Origin: Luteimonas mephitis DSM 12574
GTDB lineage: Bacteria; Pseudomonadota; Gammaproteobacteria; Xanthomonadales; Xanthomonadaceae
Length of the DNA: 64,000 bases
Direction: 5' to 3'
Assembly (NCBI RefSeq): GCF_000422305.1
Contig: NZ_AULN01000019.1
Span: 62,001-126,000 of the forward strand
In this document: positions 31,690-41,084 of the stretch, in pieces
Position numbering within the stretch: position 1 is the first letter of the stretch
Layout of the letters: each line of letters starts with the position of its first letter
The notes under the pieces: model-generated
The model's input: only the letters and a program-made list of their open reading frames with translations
Database searches by the model: none
What the model was told of the DNA's origin: nothing
Made by a program: the position numbers and the translations under genes

Positions 31690-33954
31690 TCAGTCAGGCC
31701 TTTCCACCGACAGCGGGATGCGCAGGTAACTGTCCGTTCGCCATTCGATATCCAGTGGGATCACCGCGTCGGCGATCGATTCGTCGCTGACGTCCCTGCC
31801 TGTGCCGTAGTTGACCTGGTGCATCGGATCCTTGACTACGTCCAGCACCGCCAGCAGGCGACTGCCCTTCTCCAGCCTGCGACTCACCATCCGCGTTCGC
31901 TCGAACGGAATCGACGTCCACTCGCCCGGCTCGAGCAGAACGCGCGTACCCATGTCGCGGGCGAAACTGGCGCGGCCCAGATAGTACGAAAGCTGCATCA
32001 CGCGGCCGTCGGCCATCATCTCGTACAGGACGACAGCGAAATCGAAGTCACGCTTGTTGATGCGCGCCTTCAGTTCGCCCGAGAACGTCCCGCTGATCGT
32101 GACGGGGTGATCGAACGGCGCACTGATGAAGGACAGCCCGCTTTCGACCGGCAATGAATCGCGGACGATGGGGTCCGGATAGTAGCCATGGCTGAAGGTC
32201 ATGCGATCGGCGAAGTCGACCTGTTGCGCGAGCATGGCGATGCTGGCCGGCTTCTCCTTCGAAAGCAGACGATGCCCACCAGCAAGCGCGTCGGACAGAT
32301 AGAAATCGATCGAACCGCCGCCGGCGGCCACCAGCGAGGGCGCATTCCGCCATTCGTTCGCCCCCATCACTTCGTAGTTCACGCGACCCTTCAGCAATTC
32401 AGGCCTTGCGCCGCCGCGCATCACGTAATCCAGCCACTGGAAAGTGACGTCCACCGTATCGAACTGCGCGACCGGGTCGATCCTGTAGCCATTCAGGACC
32501 GGGGTTTTGAATGGGGCCTGGGCACCAAAATGGTCGTACGGCCCGATCAGCAGGTAATGTTCCGCGTCCGGCTTGTAGCGGTAATGTTCCTTGAAATAGT
32601 GCAATGCGGAGATCTGGCCATCGTCGTAGTAGCCGGTGATCGACAGCACCGGGATGTCGATCCGCGAGAAGTCCTCCCTGTACGGCACCATCGCCTGCCA
32701 ATAGGCATCGTAGGCGGGATGAAGCAGCCAGCGCTGCAGCAGTGGATTCGGCGTGCCATCCACCCGGTCGATCTCGCGGTATGGCCGGCCGCTCTTGAAC
32801 CACTTTTCATCCAGCGTCTTCCAGCGCTCACGCTGCGAGTAAGTGTCGCTGTCGAGAAACCGGTTGTTCGCAACGAAGAATGCCCAGCCGTAGTTGGCGC
32901 TGAGAAAAATGTTGTTCTCCATCGGCAACCCCTGCCCCGGAATGGCCGCGACATAGGGAACGATCGTCTTCAATGCGCGATGGCCACGCTTCGCCGCGGC
33001 CCATGCGGCGAAGCCCGAATAGCTCCCGCCGTACATGCCAACCTCTCCGTTGCTCCACGGTTGCCGGCTGGCCCAATCGACCGCGGCATTCGCGTCGTCG
33101 ACCTCGTGCTCGTACGGCACGATCCGATCCGTGCTCAGTCGCTTTCCGCGCGCATCAACGACCACGCCCACGTAGCCGCGTGCAGCGGCCTGCTTGGCCT
33201 GTTGCAGATGTTGCCCGAGATCCGTGTAGATGGTGAAAAGCAACGCGACAGGCTTGCGCTCAGGCTGCTTCCGCGCACGCACCACCACCGCGGACAGCGT
33301 CGCGCCCTGCTCCGTCGTAAAGACATGATTTTCTTCGACGATATAGCGTGCCTGCTCATGCTCCGCAATCAGCGCCGGACCAAGTCGCGTTGCCGCTTCA
33401 TGGGCCTCGACGAACGCATACTGGCGAGCCAGTTCGAGCGCATCTGGCAACGAGACGGATCTGATGCTCGCGTGCTCCTTCAACGCTCCGTCGAGATCCG
33501 CACGGGCACGATCCAGGTCGGCCGTGAACCAGTACTGCGCATGATTGGCCGCCAGGTCGTCGGTGTTGCCGAAGCGCTCCCGGAAGGCACGTCCGTAGGC
33601 GGTATCGAACGGAATTCCACTGCCGGATTCCATCGCCTTCGCCTGCGCATACACCAGATACGGCATCCAGCGGTCCGCGCGTCGTGCTTCGCCGGCATCG
33701 ACCAACCCGCGCACGATGGCGTGGATCGTTCCCATCGCATCGGCATGGCGCCCGGTCGCGATCTGCAGGTGGGCGAAACTGGCGTCGGGAAACTCCACCT
33801 CGCCCGATTCGCGGGATGCGATCACCTTGTCGAAAAGACCGGTGATGGCCACTTCCGGCACCGCTCCGCCATCCTGCCGTGGAATCTCGAATTGTTGCGC
33901 CGATGCGCTCCCCGACCAGATCAGGAGCACCACGATCAACATGCACGTCTTCAT
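31690..33954 (-). CDS. CocE/NonD family (S15-like) secreted hydrolase
   Basis: A 754-residue exported serine hydrolase. Signal peptide MKTCMLIVVLLIWSGSASA is followed by a helical N-terminal extension of about 190 residues without a recognised domain. The alpha/beta-hydrolase core has the nucleophile Ser311 in GGSYSGF, Asp in TGYYDDGQ and His in GPYDHFG. A C-terminal jelly-roll-like domain (VTISGTFSGELKA) completes the CocE/X-Pro dipeptidyl-peptidase architecture. The substrate could be acyl amino acids, esters or peptides. Base composition appears less GC-rich than that of its neighbours, a possible sign of later acquisition. Confidence 0.85.
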   Translation of the reverse strand: MKTCMLIVVLLIWSGSASAQQFEIPRQDGGAVPEVAITGLFDKVIASRESGEVEFPDASFAHLQIATGRHADAMGTIHAIVRGLVDAGEARRADRWMPYLVYAQAKAMESGSGIPFDTAYGRAFRERFGNTDDLAANHAQYWFTADLDRARADLDGALKEHASIRSVSLPDALELARQYAFVEAHEAATRLGPALIAEHEQARYIVEENHVFTTEQGATLSAVVVRARKQPERKPVALLFTIYTDLGQHLQQAKQAAARGYVGVVVDARGKRLSTDRIVPYEHEVDDANAAVDWASRQPWSNGEVGMYGGSYSGFAAWAAAKRGHRALKTIVPYVAAIPGQGLPMENNIFLSANYGWAFFVANNRFLDSDTYSQRERWKTLDEKWFKSGRPYREIDRVDGTPNPLLQRWLLHPAYDAYWQAMVPYREDFSRIDIPVLSITGYYDDGQISALHYFKEHYRYKPDAEHYLLIGPYDHFGAQAPFKTPVLNGYRIDPVAQFDTVDVTFQWLDYVMRGGARPELLKGRVNYEVMGANEWRNAPSLVAAGGGSIDFYLSDALAGGHRLLSKEKPASIAMLAQQVDFADRMTFSHGYYPDPIVRDSLPVESGLSFISAPFDHPVTISGTFSGELKARINKRDFDFAVVLYEMMADGRVMQLSYYLGRASFARDMGTRVLLEPGEWTSIPFERTRMVSRRLEKGSRLLAVLDVVKDPMHQVNYGTGRDVSDESIADAVIPLDIEWRTDSYLRIPLSVERPD

Positions 33955-34006
33955 CAGATATCTCCGGAATGGCCAGCCGGGAGAGAAGGGGCGATCTCTG
34001 GATAGG

Positions 34007-34912
34007 TCAGGTGTATTGCGCCGACTTCACCAGCAGGTGCTTGGCGAACAGCCCGTGCAGCCTGCCGATGCCACGCGCCAGGTGCAGGGTCGCGAACAGC
34101 AGCGCCACGCCTGCAACGGTCAGCAGCGGCAGCAGCCAGGGCGCCTGGGCCGGAACGTCGATGCCGAAGATCCACAGGCTGAAGTGCACGCCCGGCAGCA
34201 GCGCCAGCGGCGCGAGTATCAACGTCAACGAGATGGCGACCAGGCTCGACGCGAGGGCGAAATACACGATCCCCAGCGGCAGCATCGCCAGGAAGTACAC
34301 CACCGTGCTCCAGGTACGCGGGTCGAGGAACATGTCCTTGACCCGCTCCATCAGCGGCCTGCCGCGATTGCCGTACAGCGGCCGGCGCGGCATGCGCTCG
34401 CCCAGCATGACCTCGACGATGCGGCCTTCGAGCAGCGACAGCATCCGGATCGACCCGAGGAACAGGACCAGGAACGGAATCCCGATGATCAGCATCGACA
34501 GCCCCGCCGACAGCGAAGTGCCGACTGCCACCCAGACGAAATAGAACAGGCCGGTGGCCAGGCTCAGCACCATGTAGAACAGCGCGGCGTAGGCGCGCGG
34601 GTCGGCGGCGACGCCGAAGAAGCGGCCGGCAAGCGACTGGCGTGGACGCGGTGGCGGCGCGCGCAGCGCGGTCTGCACCTTCACCTCGGTGTCGCGGTAG
34701 ATGTCGGCGACCTCCTCCGGTGCGCCATAGCTGGACGCAACCGCGGCGATCACTTCGGCCTCGGACTTGTCGAGGTTCTCCGCGAGTTCCGAGCGCAGGT
34801 ATTCCTCGGCGTCGTACAGCGCGTCCTGCACCAGCGCCGGGTCGGCGCCGGCCAGCGACTGGCGCAGCTGGGCCAAGTAGTCGGGGATGTTGGTCGGCAG
34901 TGCGGTGGTCAT
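34007..34912 (-). CDS. HAAS/DUF1700-like sensor-domain membrane protein
   Basis: A 301-residue protein. Residues 8-75 form a HAAS (DUF1700-type) helical domain: DYLAQLRQSLAGADPALV, then YDAEEYLRSELAENL. A cluster of membrane helices follows (YAALFYMVLSLATGLFYFVW; SAGLSMLIIGIPFLVLFLGS; two more near the C-terminus), resembling the putative sensor domain found after HAAS. It starts inside the padR stop (ATGA), so the two are one regulatory unit: HAAS proteins are generally controlled by, and paired with, a PadR repressor. The signal is unknown. Confidence 0.85.
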   Translation of the reverse strand: MTTALPTNIPDYLAQLRQSLAGADPALVQDALYDAEEYLRSELAENLDKSEAEVIAAVASSYGAPEEVADIYRDTEVKVQTALRAPPPRPRQSLAGRFFGVAADPRAYAALFYMVLSLATGLFYFVWVAVGTSLSAGLSMLIIGIPFLVLFLGSIRMLSLLEGRIVEVMLGERMPRRPLYGNRGRPLMERVKDMFLDPRTWSTVVYFLAMLPLGIVYFALASSLVAISLTLILAPLALLPGVHFSLWIFGIDVPAQAPWLLPLLTVAGVALLFATLHLARGIGRLHGLFAKHLLVKSAQYT

Positions 34913-35289
34913 GGCTTCAGGCCCTTGAGGACGGCATCGACGGAGTCGCGGGTGGCGCGCCAGGCGGCGCTCCATTCGTGCAGGGTGGCGCGGCCTGCGG
35001 CGGTGAGCTGGTAGTAGCGTCGCGGCGGCCCGGACATCGACGGTTCGACGTGGCTGTCCAGCAGCCCGGCCGCGCCGAGGTTGCGAAGCACCGGGTACAG
35101 CGCGCTCTGCTTGCCGCTGAGCACGCCGTCGCCGAAGCGCTCGAGCCGCTTGGCGATCTGGTAGCCGTACATCGGCTCGGTCGCCGCGCCCAGCACCGCC
35201 AGCAGCGCCAGCGACACGGTTCCGGCGCTGAGTTCCTTCTGGAACTTGCGCAGCTGCTGCTCGATGACGAGGGGATCGAACTCGCCCAT
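34909..35289 (-). CDS. PadR family transcriptional regulator
   Basis: A 126-residue winged-helix repressor: LALLAVLGAATEPMYGYQIA and SALYPVLRNLGAAGLLDS are the PadR DNA-binding helices and wing, followed by RRYYQLTAAGRATL and a C-terminal dimerisation helix. It overlaps the HAAS membrane protein by 4 bp. A perfect 14-bp palindrome sits about 42 bp upstream of its start, likely its own operator. PadR proteins of this subgroup typically repress their own operon. Confidence 0.92.
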   Translation of the reverse strand: MGEFDPLVIEQQLRKFQKELSAGTVSLALLAVLGAATEPMYGYQIAKRLERFGDGVLSGKQSALYPVLRNLGAAGLLDSHVEPSMSGPPRRYYQLTAAGRATLHEWSAAWRATRDSVDAVLKGLKP

Positions 35290-35330
35290 GGCGACGCTCT
35301 TGCGGGGTCGGGAACAATGCTATTACGAAG

Positions 35331-35344
35331 TTCGCTATAGCGAA
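35331..35344. promoter_or_regulatory. palindromic candidate PadR operator
   Basis: TTCGCTATAGCGAA is a perfect 14-bp dyad 42 bp upstream of the padR ATG. On the padR strand, TAATAG follows shortly and may be the -10 element, so binding would block the promoter. Confidence 0.65.
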
Positions 35345-35377
35345 TGTGCCGCTAGTCATGCCGGCGCCCCATCCCCT

Positions 35378-35460
35378 GCAGGAGCGGCTTCAGCGGCGAG
35401 CTTTTTGCCAAGGCGACTTTTCAGCCTGAAGGAAAAGCTCGCGGCCGAAGCTGCTCATGC
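35378..35460. repeat. imperfect palindrome with GGAGCGGCTTCAGC core
   Basis: Left arm 35378-35405 (gcaggagcggcttcagcggc) is roughly complementary to right arm 35433-35460 (aaaagctcgcggccgaagct). It resembles the repeat at 46665. It lies in the divergent padR/cyclophilin intergenic region. Confidence 0.6.
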
Positions 35461-35535
35461 ATAAGTAGTGGGTCTTCGGAGTCTTCGGCCCGGCAGCTAC
35501 ACTCGCCTGACCCGATATCCGCCCGAGGTCCACGA

Positions 35536-36459
35536 ATGCGCCCTGCCCCGTTCGCCCTGCTGGTTGCCGCCGCCCTCACGGTTCCACTTGCCGCACGCGC
35601 CGGCGAGGCACCGAAGCCGAAGACCACGCAGGAGCTGCTGGACGCATCCACGCCGGCCGACTGGCGCACCCTGGACCCGGCCAACACGCTCTATCTGGAA
35701 CTGGCCAGCGGCCGCGTGGTGATCGAACTGGCCCCGGACTTCGCGCCGGCGCACGTGGGCAACATCCGCACCCTCGCCCACGAGGGTTACTGGAACGGCA
35801 TGAGCATCAACCGCTCGCAGGACAACTTCGTCGTGCAGTGGGGCGACCCGGCCGAAGAAGGCCAGCCTCGCAGGTCGCTGGGCAGCGCGAAGGCGAAGCT
35901 GCCGGCCGAGTTCGAACGAAAGGCCGACGGCCTGGCCTTCCACGCCCTGCCCGACAAGGACGGCTGGGCGCCGCAGGTCGGTTTCGCCGCCGGCTTCCCG
36001 GCCGCCCGCGATCCGCAGGCCGGCGAAGCATGGCTGGCGCACTGCTACGGCGCGGTCGGCGCCGGCCGCGACGTGGCCGCAGACTCCAGCGACGGCAGCG
36101 AACTTTACGTGGTCGACGGCCAGTCGCCGCGCCAGCTGGATCGCAACATCACCCTTGTCGGGCGCGTGGTCGAAGGCATGGAACTGCTGAGCGTGCTGCC
36201 GCGCGGGACCGGTCCGCTGGGCTTCTACGAGGACGCCGCGCAGCGCGTGCCGATCAAGTCGATCCGGCTTGCCGCCGACGTGCCCGAAGCGCAACGCACC
36301 AGGCTGCAGGTGCTGCGCACCGACACGCCGCTGTTCGACGCCGTGGTCGAATCGCGCCGCAACCGCCGCGACGACTGGTACAAGCGCCCCGCCGGCCACA
36401 TCGACCTGTGCAACATCGCCATCCCCACCCGCGAGTCGCCGGCCACGACGCAACCCTGA
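35536..36459 (+). CDS. periplasmic cyclophilin-type peptidyl-prolyl isomerase
   Basis: A 307-residue protein with signal peptide [20 protein letters not shown] cleaved near ARA. The cyclophilin domain includes [49 protein letters not shown] and, toward the C-terminus, [20 protein letters not shown]. Several insertions make it longer than the usual 190 residues, and part of the catalytic region is divergent (no clear QFF motif), so isomerase activity is plausible but not certain. It is expected to assist envelope protein folding. Confidence 0.85.
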   Translation: MRPAPFALLVAAALTVPLAARAGEAPKPKTTQELLDASTPADWRTLDPANTLYLELASGRVVIELAPDFAPAHVGNIRTLAHEGYWNGMSINRSQDNFVVQWGDPAEEGQPRRSLGSAKAKLPAEFERKADGLAFHALPDKDGWAPQVGFAAGFPAARDPQAGEAWLAHCYGAVGAGRDVAADSSDGSELYVVDGQSPRQLDRNITLVGRVVEGMELLSVLPRGTGPLGFYEDAAQRVPIKSIRLAADVPEAQRTRLQVLRTDTPLFDAVVESRRNRRDDWYKRPAGHIDLCNIAIPTRESPATTQP

Positions 36460-36533
36460 GCGCATTCCTCACGCGCGTTTAGCTTTGCCCGGGCTAGCCT
36501 GCACGCACCCCACACGTGCAAGGACAAAGCAAG

Positions 36534-36833
36534 ATGGCCCTGCTCCGCATCCGCCTGACCGGCAGCGACGACGCTGCCCGCGCGGTGATGAACCTGCTGC
36601 AAAGCCTGGATGGCATCGAGCACGTCGAAGAGATCGGCGACCTGATGACGCACATGGACGATGCGGATTCGAGTTCGGCCGGCCTGAGCGACGTCGAGGG
36701 CCCGCAGATGCACGAGATCGAGATCGACGTGCCCAACGAATCCACCGAGCGCAAGGTCCGCGACGCGATCGAAGCGCTCGCGTTCGACCTGGAGGCGCTG
36801 GTGGAGTTCGAGGACGACGAGGACGACAAGTAG
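36534..36833 (+). CDS. small acidic protein of unknown function
   Basis: A 99-residue cytoplasmic protein: [20 protein letters not shown], a possible ferredoxin-like strand-helix start, then an acidic middle ([16 protein letters not shown]) and a tail [13 protein letters not shown] precedes the ATG at 36534; an in-frame GTG six codons upstream is an alternative. It is 74 bp after the cyclophilin gene on the same strand. No family recognised; the pattern recalls ACT-like small-molecule domains, but this is only an impression. Confidence 0.7.
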   Translation: MALLRIRLTGSDDAARAVMNLLQSLDGIEHVEEIGDLMTHMDDADSSSAGLSDVEGPQMHEIEIDVPNESTERKVRDAIEALAFDLEALVEFEDDEDDK

Positions 36834-36958
36834 GCGCGGGCCTCCGCGCGCCGCAAGCCGGCCGGATGCCTGGGATACGGATTCGGCCACTCCCGATGCG
36901 CCTCCGCCGCCCATTCCCGTACCTTCGGGAATCCGCTGGTTGCGCGCCACGGCGCACC

Positions 36959-37783
36959 TCACGCTCCGTCGTAGGCACCCTCGAGCGCCGCGACGTAGCG
37001 GTCAACGGAACGCGCCAGCGCCGCACGCGCGTCGCCCGCGATGCTGCGCCCCCACCACGCGCCATGGATCGCATCGAAGCGATAAGGCGCTACCGCCGTT
37101 GCAATGCCGTGCACCGCGCGCGCCGACAGCGGGATGTAGTTGGGAAAGCTGCGCATGAAACCCACGTGCCGGTTGTCCATCGCCACCTGGATCACGTCGC
37201 CGGTCAGCAGCGCGCCGCGTCCCTCGTGCAGATGTGGCACGTGCGCCACCGTGCCACCGGCAAAGTGGCCGCCGCAGCGGACCAGGGTCATGTCGTCCCA
37301 CAGCATGCGCGTCTCGCCGTCCCAGTAATCGATCACCGACGAGTCGCGCATCACCCACTCCCGATCGGCGGCGTGCAGCAGGATCGGCACGTCGCCGAAT
37401 GCGCGACTCCATTCGACCATCCCGGAGTAGTAGTGCGGGTGCGAAATCGCGATCGCGCGGATCCCACCGGCTTCGCGCACGCGTGCCACGGTGTCGTCAT
37501 CGACCAGCGCGATGCAGTCCCAGAGCAGGTTGCCGCCTGGTGAATGCACCAGCAGCGCACGCTCGTTGATCGCGAACGCCGGCTCGGTGCCGATGCCGAG
37601 CAGCTCGTCGGCCTCCGCTTCGATGCGGTTGCGGTGCGTGGCGCGCAGCGCTTCGAGCGTCGTCCATCGCTGCCCGCCTCGGCCGACATACTGCCGCTCG
37701 TCCTCGCAGACCGGGCAGCGCTCCGGCTCGCGCGCACCGTCCGCGAACTGCGTTCCGCAGGTGACGCAGATGAAGCAGGTCAT
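36959..37783 (-). CDS. MBL-fold hydrolase with N-terminal zinc ribbon
   Basis: A 274-residue protein. Residues 1-35 hold two CxxC pairs (CVTCGTQ and CPVCEDE), a zinc ribbon or rubredoxin-like knuckle. The rest is a metallo-beta-lactamase fold: [40 protein letters not shown] and LLTGDVIQV. The usual HxHxDH is degenerate (HPHYYS), so metal binding differs or is partly lost. Its start overlaps the stop of the DUF4349 lipoprotein by 4 bp. Function unknown. Confidence 0.82.
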   Translation of the reverse strand: MTCFICVTCGTQFADGAREPERCPVCEDERQYVGRGGQRWTTLEALRATHRNRIEAEADELLGIGTEPAFAINERALLVHSPGGNLLWDCIALVDDDTVARVREAGGIRAIAISHPHYYSGMVEWSRAFGDVPILLHAADREWVMRDSSVIDYWDGETRMLWDDMTLVRCGGHFAGGTVAHVPHLHEGRGALLTGDVIQVAMDNRHVGFMRSFPNYIPLSARAVHGIATAVAPYRFDAIHGAWWGRSIAGDARAALARSVDRYVAALEGAYDGA

Positions 37784-38610
37784 GTGGCCCGCGGCCTGCG
37801 GCGGCGCACCCGCCGGACCAGCGCGACCACGATCCACACCACCACCGCCAGCGGCAGCAGGAAGGCGAGCGCGCGGATCGTCCACGCGGCACCGACCGAC
37901 AGCGTGCCGGTGAAGTCGCGCAGCGCCTCGCCGATCTCGCTGCGCCCGCTTTCGCCGGCCGGGGCGCGGAAATCCAGGGTCAGCTTCTGGGTATCGATCC
38001 GGCGCCGGTGCTGCGCGCCCTCGCGCTCGGCCGCGTCGAGCTGGGCCTGGGTCTCGGCCAGCTGTTGCGACAGCGCGATCATGTCGGCCACGGCCAGGTC
38101 GCGGCGCTGCTGGAACTCCTGCAGGCGCGCCAGTTCGTTGCGCAGCCGCTCCTGCACCAGCGCGTTGTCGCGCACCTGTACCGCGAGATCCTCGGCATGC
38201 GTGCTGCGGCTGCCGACCCGCGCGTCCTGGCCGGCCAGCGCGATCATCGGCTCCACGCCCGCCGGCACGATGCGCATGCCCAGGCTCGCGCTGGGCCGGT
38301 CGCCGGACTGCACGCGCGCGTCGAGCACCACGCAGGCGCCGAAACGCCCGTCCTCGCACGCCACCTTGGCGGCCTGCATGCGCGGCGCGATTTCGTCGGC
38401 CGACAGCACGATGCCCGCGTTGTGCTCGTAGGCCAGCATCGCCCGCATGTCGTCGGCCGCGTTTCCGGCCCGCGCCGCGGCATCGGTCGCGGGCGCAGCC
38501 GCAAAACCGCTGCCTCCCACTGCATGTTCCTGCGCCGCTTTTTCCGAACAGCCCGCCAATGCCAGCGCCACCACTCCGGCGCCCGCCCATCGCATGATTG
38601 CCTGCGTCAT
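37780..38610 (-). CDS. DUF4349 domain lipoprotein
   Basis: A 276-residue envelope lipoprotein. MTQAIMRWAGAGVVALALAG then Cys is the lipoprotein signal. The middle has the DUF4349 pattern with a long coiled coil (VQERLRNELARLQEFQQRRD; IALSQQLAETQAQLDAAERE), and a C-terminal membrane helix (AFLLPLAVVVWIVVALV) precedes a basic tail. AAGGAA lies eight bases before ATG 38610. Its gene overlaps the MBL-fold gene downstream, suggesting linked function, though none is known. Confidence 0.85.
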   Translation of the reverse strand: MTQAIMRWAGAGVVALALAGCSEKAAQEHAVGGSGFAAAPATDAAARAGNAADDMRAMLAYEHNAGIVLSADEIAPRMQAAKVACEDGRFGACVVLDARVQSGDRPSASLGMRIVPAGVEPMIALAGQDARVGSRSTHAEDLAVQVRDNALVQERLRNELARLQEFQQRRDLAVADMIALSQQLAETQAQLDAAEREGAQHRRRIDTQKLTLDFRAPAGESGRSEIGEALRDFTGTLSVGAAWTIRALAFLLPLAVVVWIVVALVRRVRRRRPRAT

Positions 38611-38686
38611 CGCCTCGTTCCTTTCGTGCGCCGAGCGGCGCGGTGGCATGGCCAACGCCCGCGCGCGGCTGGCGGGGTTGCCGTGG

Positions 38687-39037
38687 TCAGAAGCTGGCGC
38701 CGTCCACCTCGGACACCTTGAGCGCGGACAGGTCCACGTCGGGCAGGCAGCGCACGTTGACCGCGACCATCTTCGCGCCGCTGCGCGGATCGGCGCCCTC
38801 GCTGAACGGAGCAATGCCGCAGGTCGGGCAGAAATGGTGCGCGAGGTGTTCCTTGTTGAAGCGGTAAGTCGCGAGGTTCGCTTCCGGCGTGGTCAGGGTC
38901 AGCGCCTCGCGCGGAAAGAACGCCAGCAGGCCGCCGCGACGGCGGCACATGGAGCAGTTGCAGTCGATCGCATCGGTCACCTCGCCTTCCAGGTCGAAGG
39001 CGACGGCTCCGCAGTGGCAGCTTCCGTGGTGGGTCAT
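38687..39037 (-). CDS. GFA (glutathione-dependent formaldehyde-activating-like) family protein
   Basis: A 116-residue zinc protein: GSCHCGAVAFDLEGEV at the N-terminus, DCNCSMCRRRGG near residue 35 and FCPTCGIAPFSEG near residue 75 supply the conserved Cys that bind two zincs in the GFA/CENP-V fold. The family name derives from Paracoccus Gfa; catalytic function is doubtful for most members. An ATG three codons upstream is possible. It is divergent from the DUF885 gene. Confidence 0.9.
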   Translation of the reverse strand: MTHHGSCHCGAVAFDLEGEVTDAIDCNCSMCRRRGGLLAFFPREALTLTTPEANLATYRFNKEHLAHHFCPTCGIAPFSEGADPRSGAKMVAVNVRCLPDVDLSALKVSEVDGASF

Positions 39038-39177
39038 GGTCTGCATTCCCGGAAATGGAGGCCTGCACCTTAACCCCACGCCGCGGGCAATGCATCCGCA
39101 CCGGCCAAGCAACGGCCGCATGGCGGCAGCGCCGCTTCATGACAGAATTGCGCGATCCCTCGCCTGCCGGAACCGCC

Positions 39178-40995
39178 ATGCGCAAGACCCTGCCCGCCGT
39201 CGCCCTGCTTACCCTCGCCCTCGCGGCCTGCCAGCCGCAGGCGCTTTCAACCTCGGCGTCCGGTGCGCCTCCGCAAGGCACCGCCGCGACGCCCGATGCC
39301 CAGGCCGACGCCGTCTTCGCCGCGCTCTCGCAGGAATGGCTCGACGGCTGGCTGCAGCTCAATCCGGTCAATGCCACCCAGGTCGGCGACCACCGCTTCG
39401 ACGACCAGCTCGACGATCTCAGCGCGGCCGGCCGGCAGAAGGGCGTCGACTTCAACAAGCAGATCCTCGCCAGGCTCGATGCGATGGACGCTTCGAAACT
39501 GTCGCGCGAGAACCAGGTCGACGCGTTGATCCTGCGCAACCAGGTGCAGGGCGACCTCTGGTCGACGGAAACCCTGCAGTCCTGGGCCTGGGATCCGCAG
39601 GGCTACGGCGGCCTGGCGGGCGGCGCGATCTACGGCCTGATGGCGCGCGAGTTCGCGCCGATGCCGCAGCGCCTGAAGTCGGCAACGGCGCGCATGCGGA
39701 AGATCCCGGCGCTGTTCGCGCAGATGCGCGAGAACCTCGATCCGGCGCGCGTGCCGAAGATCCACGCCGAGACCGTGGCGAAGCAGAACGCCGGCCTGCT
39801 GGCGCTGGTCGACCAGTTCATCACCCCCAACGCGGGCCAGCTCGAAGGCGACGACCGCAAGCAGCTCGACGACGCCGTGGCCACGCTGCGCAAGGCCGTG
39901 GCCGAGCAGCAGGAGTGGCTCGACAAGACCCTGGTACCGAATGCCAGGGGCGATTTCCGCATCGGTGCCGGACTGTACGACCAGAAGCTGAAGTTCTCGC
40001 TCAACTCCGCGCTGTCCCGGGCCGAGATCAAGCAGCGTTCGGAAGCCGAACTCAAGCGCGTGCGCGAGGAGATGTACGGCATCGCCCGCACCGTGCTCAA
40101 GGACAAGCCGGGCGCGCCGCAGATGCCCGATGCGCCCAGCGGTGAACAGCAGCAGGCCGCGATCGAAGCCGCGCTCGAACTGGCGTACGCAGACCGTCCC
40201 GCGCGCAACGAAGTCGTCGACGCCGCGAAGAAGGCGCTGGCCGACGCCACCGTATTCGTGAAGCAGAAGGACCTGGTCACGGTGCCCGACGACCCGGTCA
40301 AGATCATCCTGATGCCGGAGTTCCAGCGCGGCGTCGCGGTGGCCTACTGCGATTCGCCCGGCCCGCTCGACAAGGGCCTGGACACCTACTTCGCGATCTC
40401 GCCGATCCCGGACGACTGGACCGACGCGCAGTCCACCTCGTTCCTGCGCGAGTACAACTCGCGGATGATCGACCTGCTCGCGATCCACGAAGCGATGCCG
40501 GGCCATTACCTGGAAGGCGCGCATTCGGCGCAGTTCCCCTCGACGCTGCGAGCCGTGCTGCGCTCGGGCCTGTTCGCCGAGGGCTGGGCGGTCTACACCG
40601 AAAAGATGATGGTCGATGCCGGCTACCTCGACGGCGACCCGCTGTTCCGCCTGGTGCAGCTGAAGTTCTACCTGCGCACGATCGCCAACGCGATCCTCGA
40701 CCAGGGCGTACACGTCGACAACTGGTCGCGCGAGCAGGCCATGCACCTGATGACCCACGACGCCTTCCAGCAGGAAAGCGAGGCCGCCGGCAAGTGGGTG
40801 CGCGCGCAGCTGACCTCGGCGCAGCTGCCGACCTATTTCGTCGGCGTGCAGGAACACTTCGACACCCGCAAGGCGGTGGAGGCGAAGCTCGGCGACAAGT
40901 TCGACCTCAAGGCCTACCACGACCAGGTGCTGTCGTACGGCGCGCCGCCGGTGCGCTTCGTGCGCGAGCTGATGCTGGACCAGCCGATCGAGTAA
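39178..40995 (+). CDS. DUF885 family lipoprotein, putative metallopeptidase
   Basis: A 605-residue protein with lipoprotein signal MRKTLPAVALLTLALAAC. DUF885 hallmarks include LNPVNATQVGDHRFDD near the N-terminus and, in the C-terminal half, AIHEAMPGHYLEGAH, an HExxPGH motif reminiscent of zinc peptidases, followed by GLFAEGWAVYTE. These suggest a periplasmic or outer-membrane peptidase of the M32/M2-like superfamily, but no activity can be assigned from sequence. A GTAG palindrome follows the stop at a distance of 11 bp. Confidence 0.9.
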   Translation: MRKTLPAVALLTLALAACQPQALSTSASGAPPQGTAATPDAQADAVFAALSQEWLDGWLQLNPVNATQVGDHRFDDQLDDLSAAGRQKGVDFNKQILARLDAMDASKLSRENQVDALILRNQVQGDLWSTETLQSWAWDPQGYGGLAGGAIYGLMAREFAPMPQRLKSATARMRKIPALFAQMRENLDPARVPKIHAETVAKQNAGLLALVDQFITPNAGQLEGDDRKQLDDAVATLRKAVAEQQEWLDKTLVPNARGDFRIGAGLYDQKLKFSLNSALSRAEIKQRSEAELKRVREEMYGIARTVLKDKPGAPQMPDAPSGEQQQAAIEAALELAYADRPARNEVVDAAKKALADATVFVKQKDLVTVPDDPVKIILMPEFQRGVAVAYCDSPGPLDKGLDTYFAISPIPDDWTDAQSTSFLREYNSRMIDLLAIHEAMPGHYLEGAHSAQFPSTLRAVLRSGLFAEGWAVYTEKMMVDAGYLDGDPLFRLVQLKFYLRTIANAILDQGVHVDNWSREQAMHLMTHDAFQQESEAAGKWVRAQLTSAQLPTYFVGVQEHFDTRKAVEAKLGDKFDLKAYHDQVLSYGAPPVRFVRELMLDQPIE

Positions 40996-41006
40996 CCCCA
41001 CTCCCC

Positions 41007-41072
41007 GTAGGAGCGCCCCATGGGCGCGATGGCTCTGCCGGTAATGCCATCGCGCCCATGAGGCGCTCCTAC
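41007..41072. repeat. GTAG-ended palindromic repeat (REP/SMAG-like), copy 4
   Basis: Arms at 41007-41030 and 41049-41072; the right arm carries one mismatch (catgaggcgctcctac). It is located between the convergent DUF885 and serine hydrolase genes. Confidence 0.87.
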
Positions 41073-41084
41073 GGGCAGCTCCTT

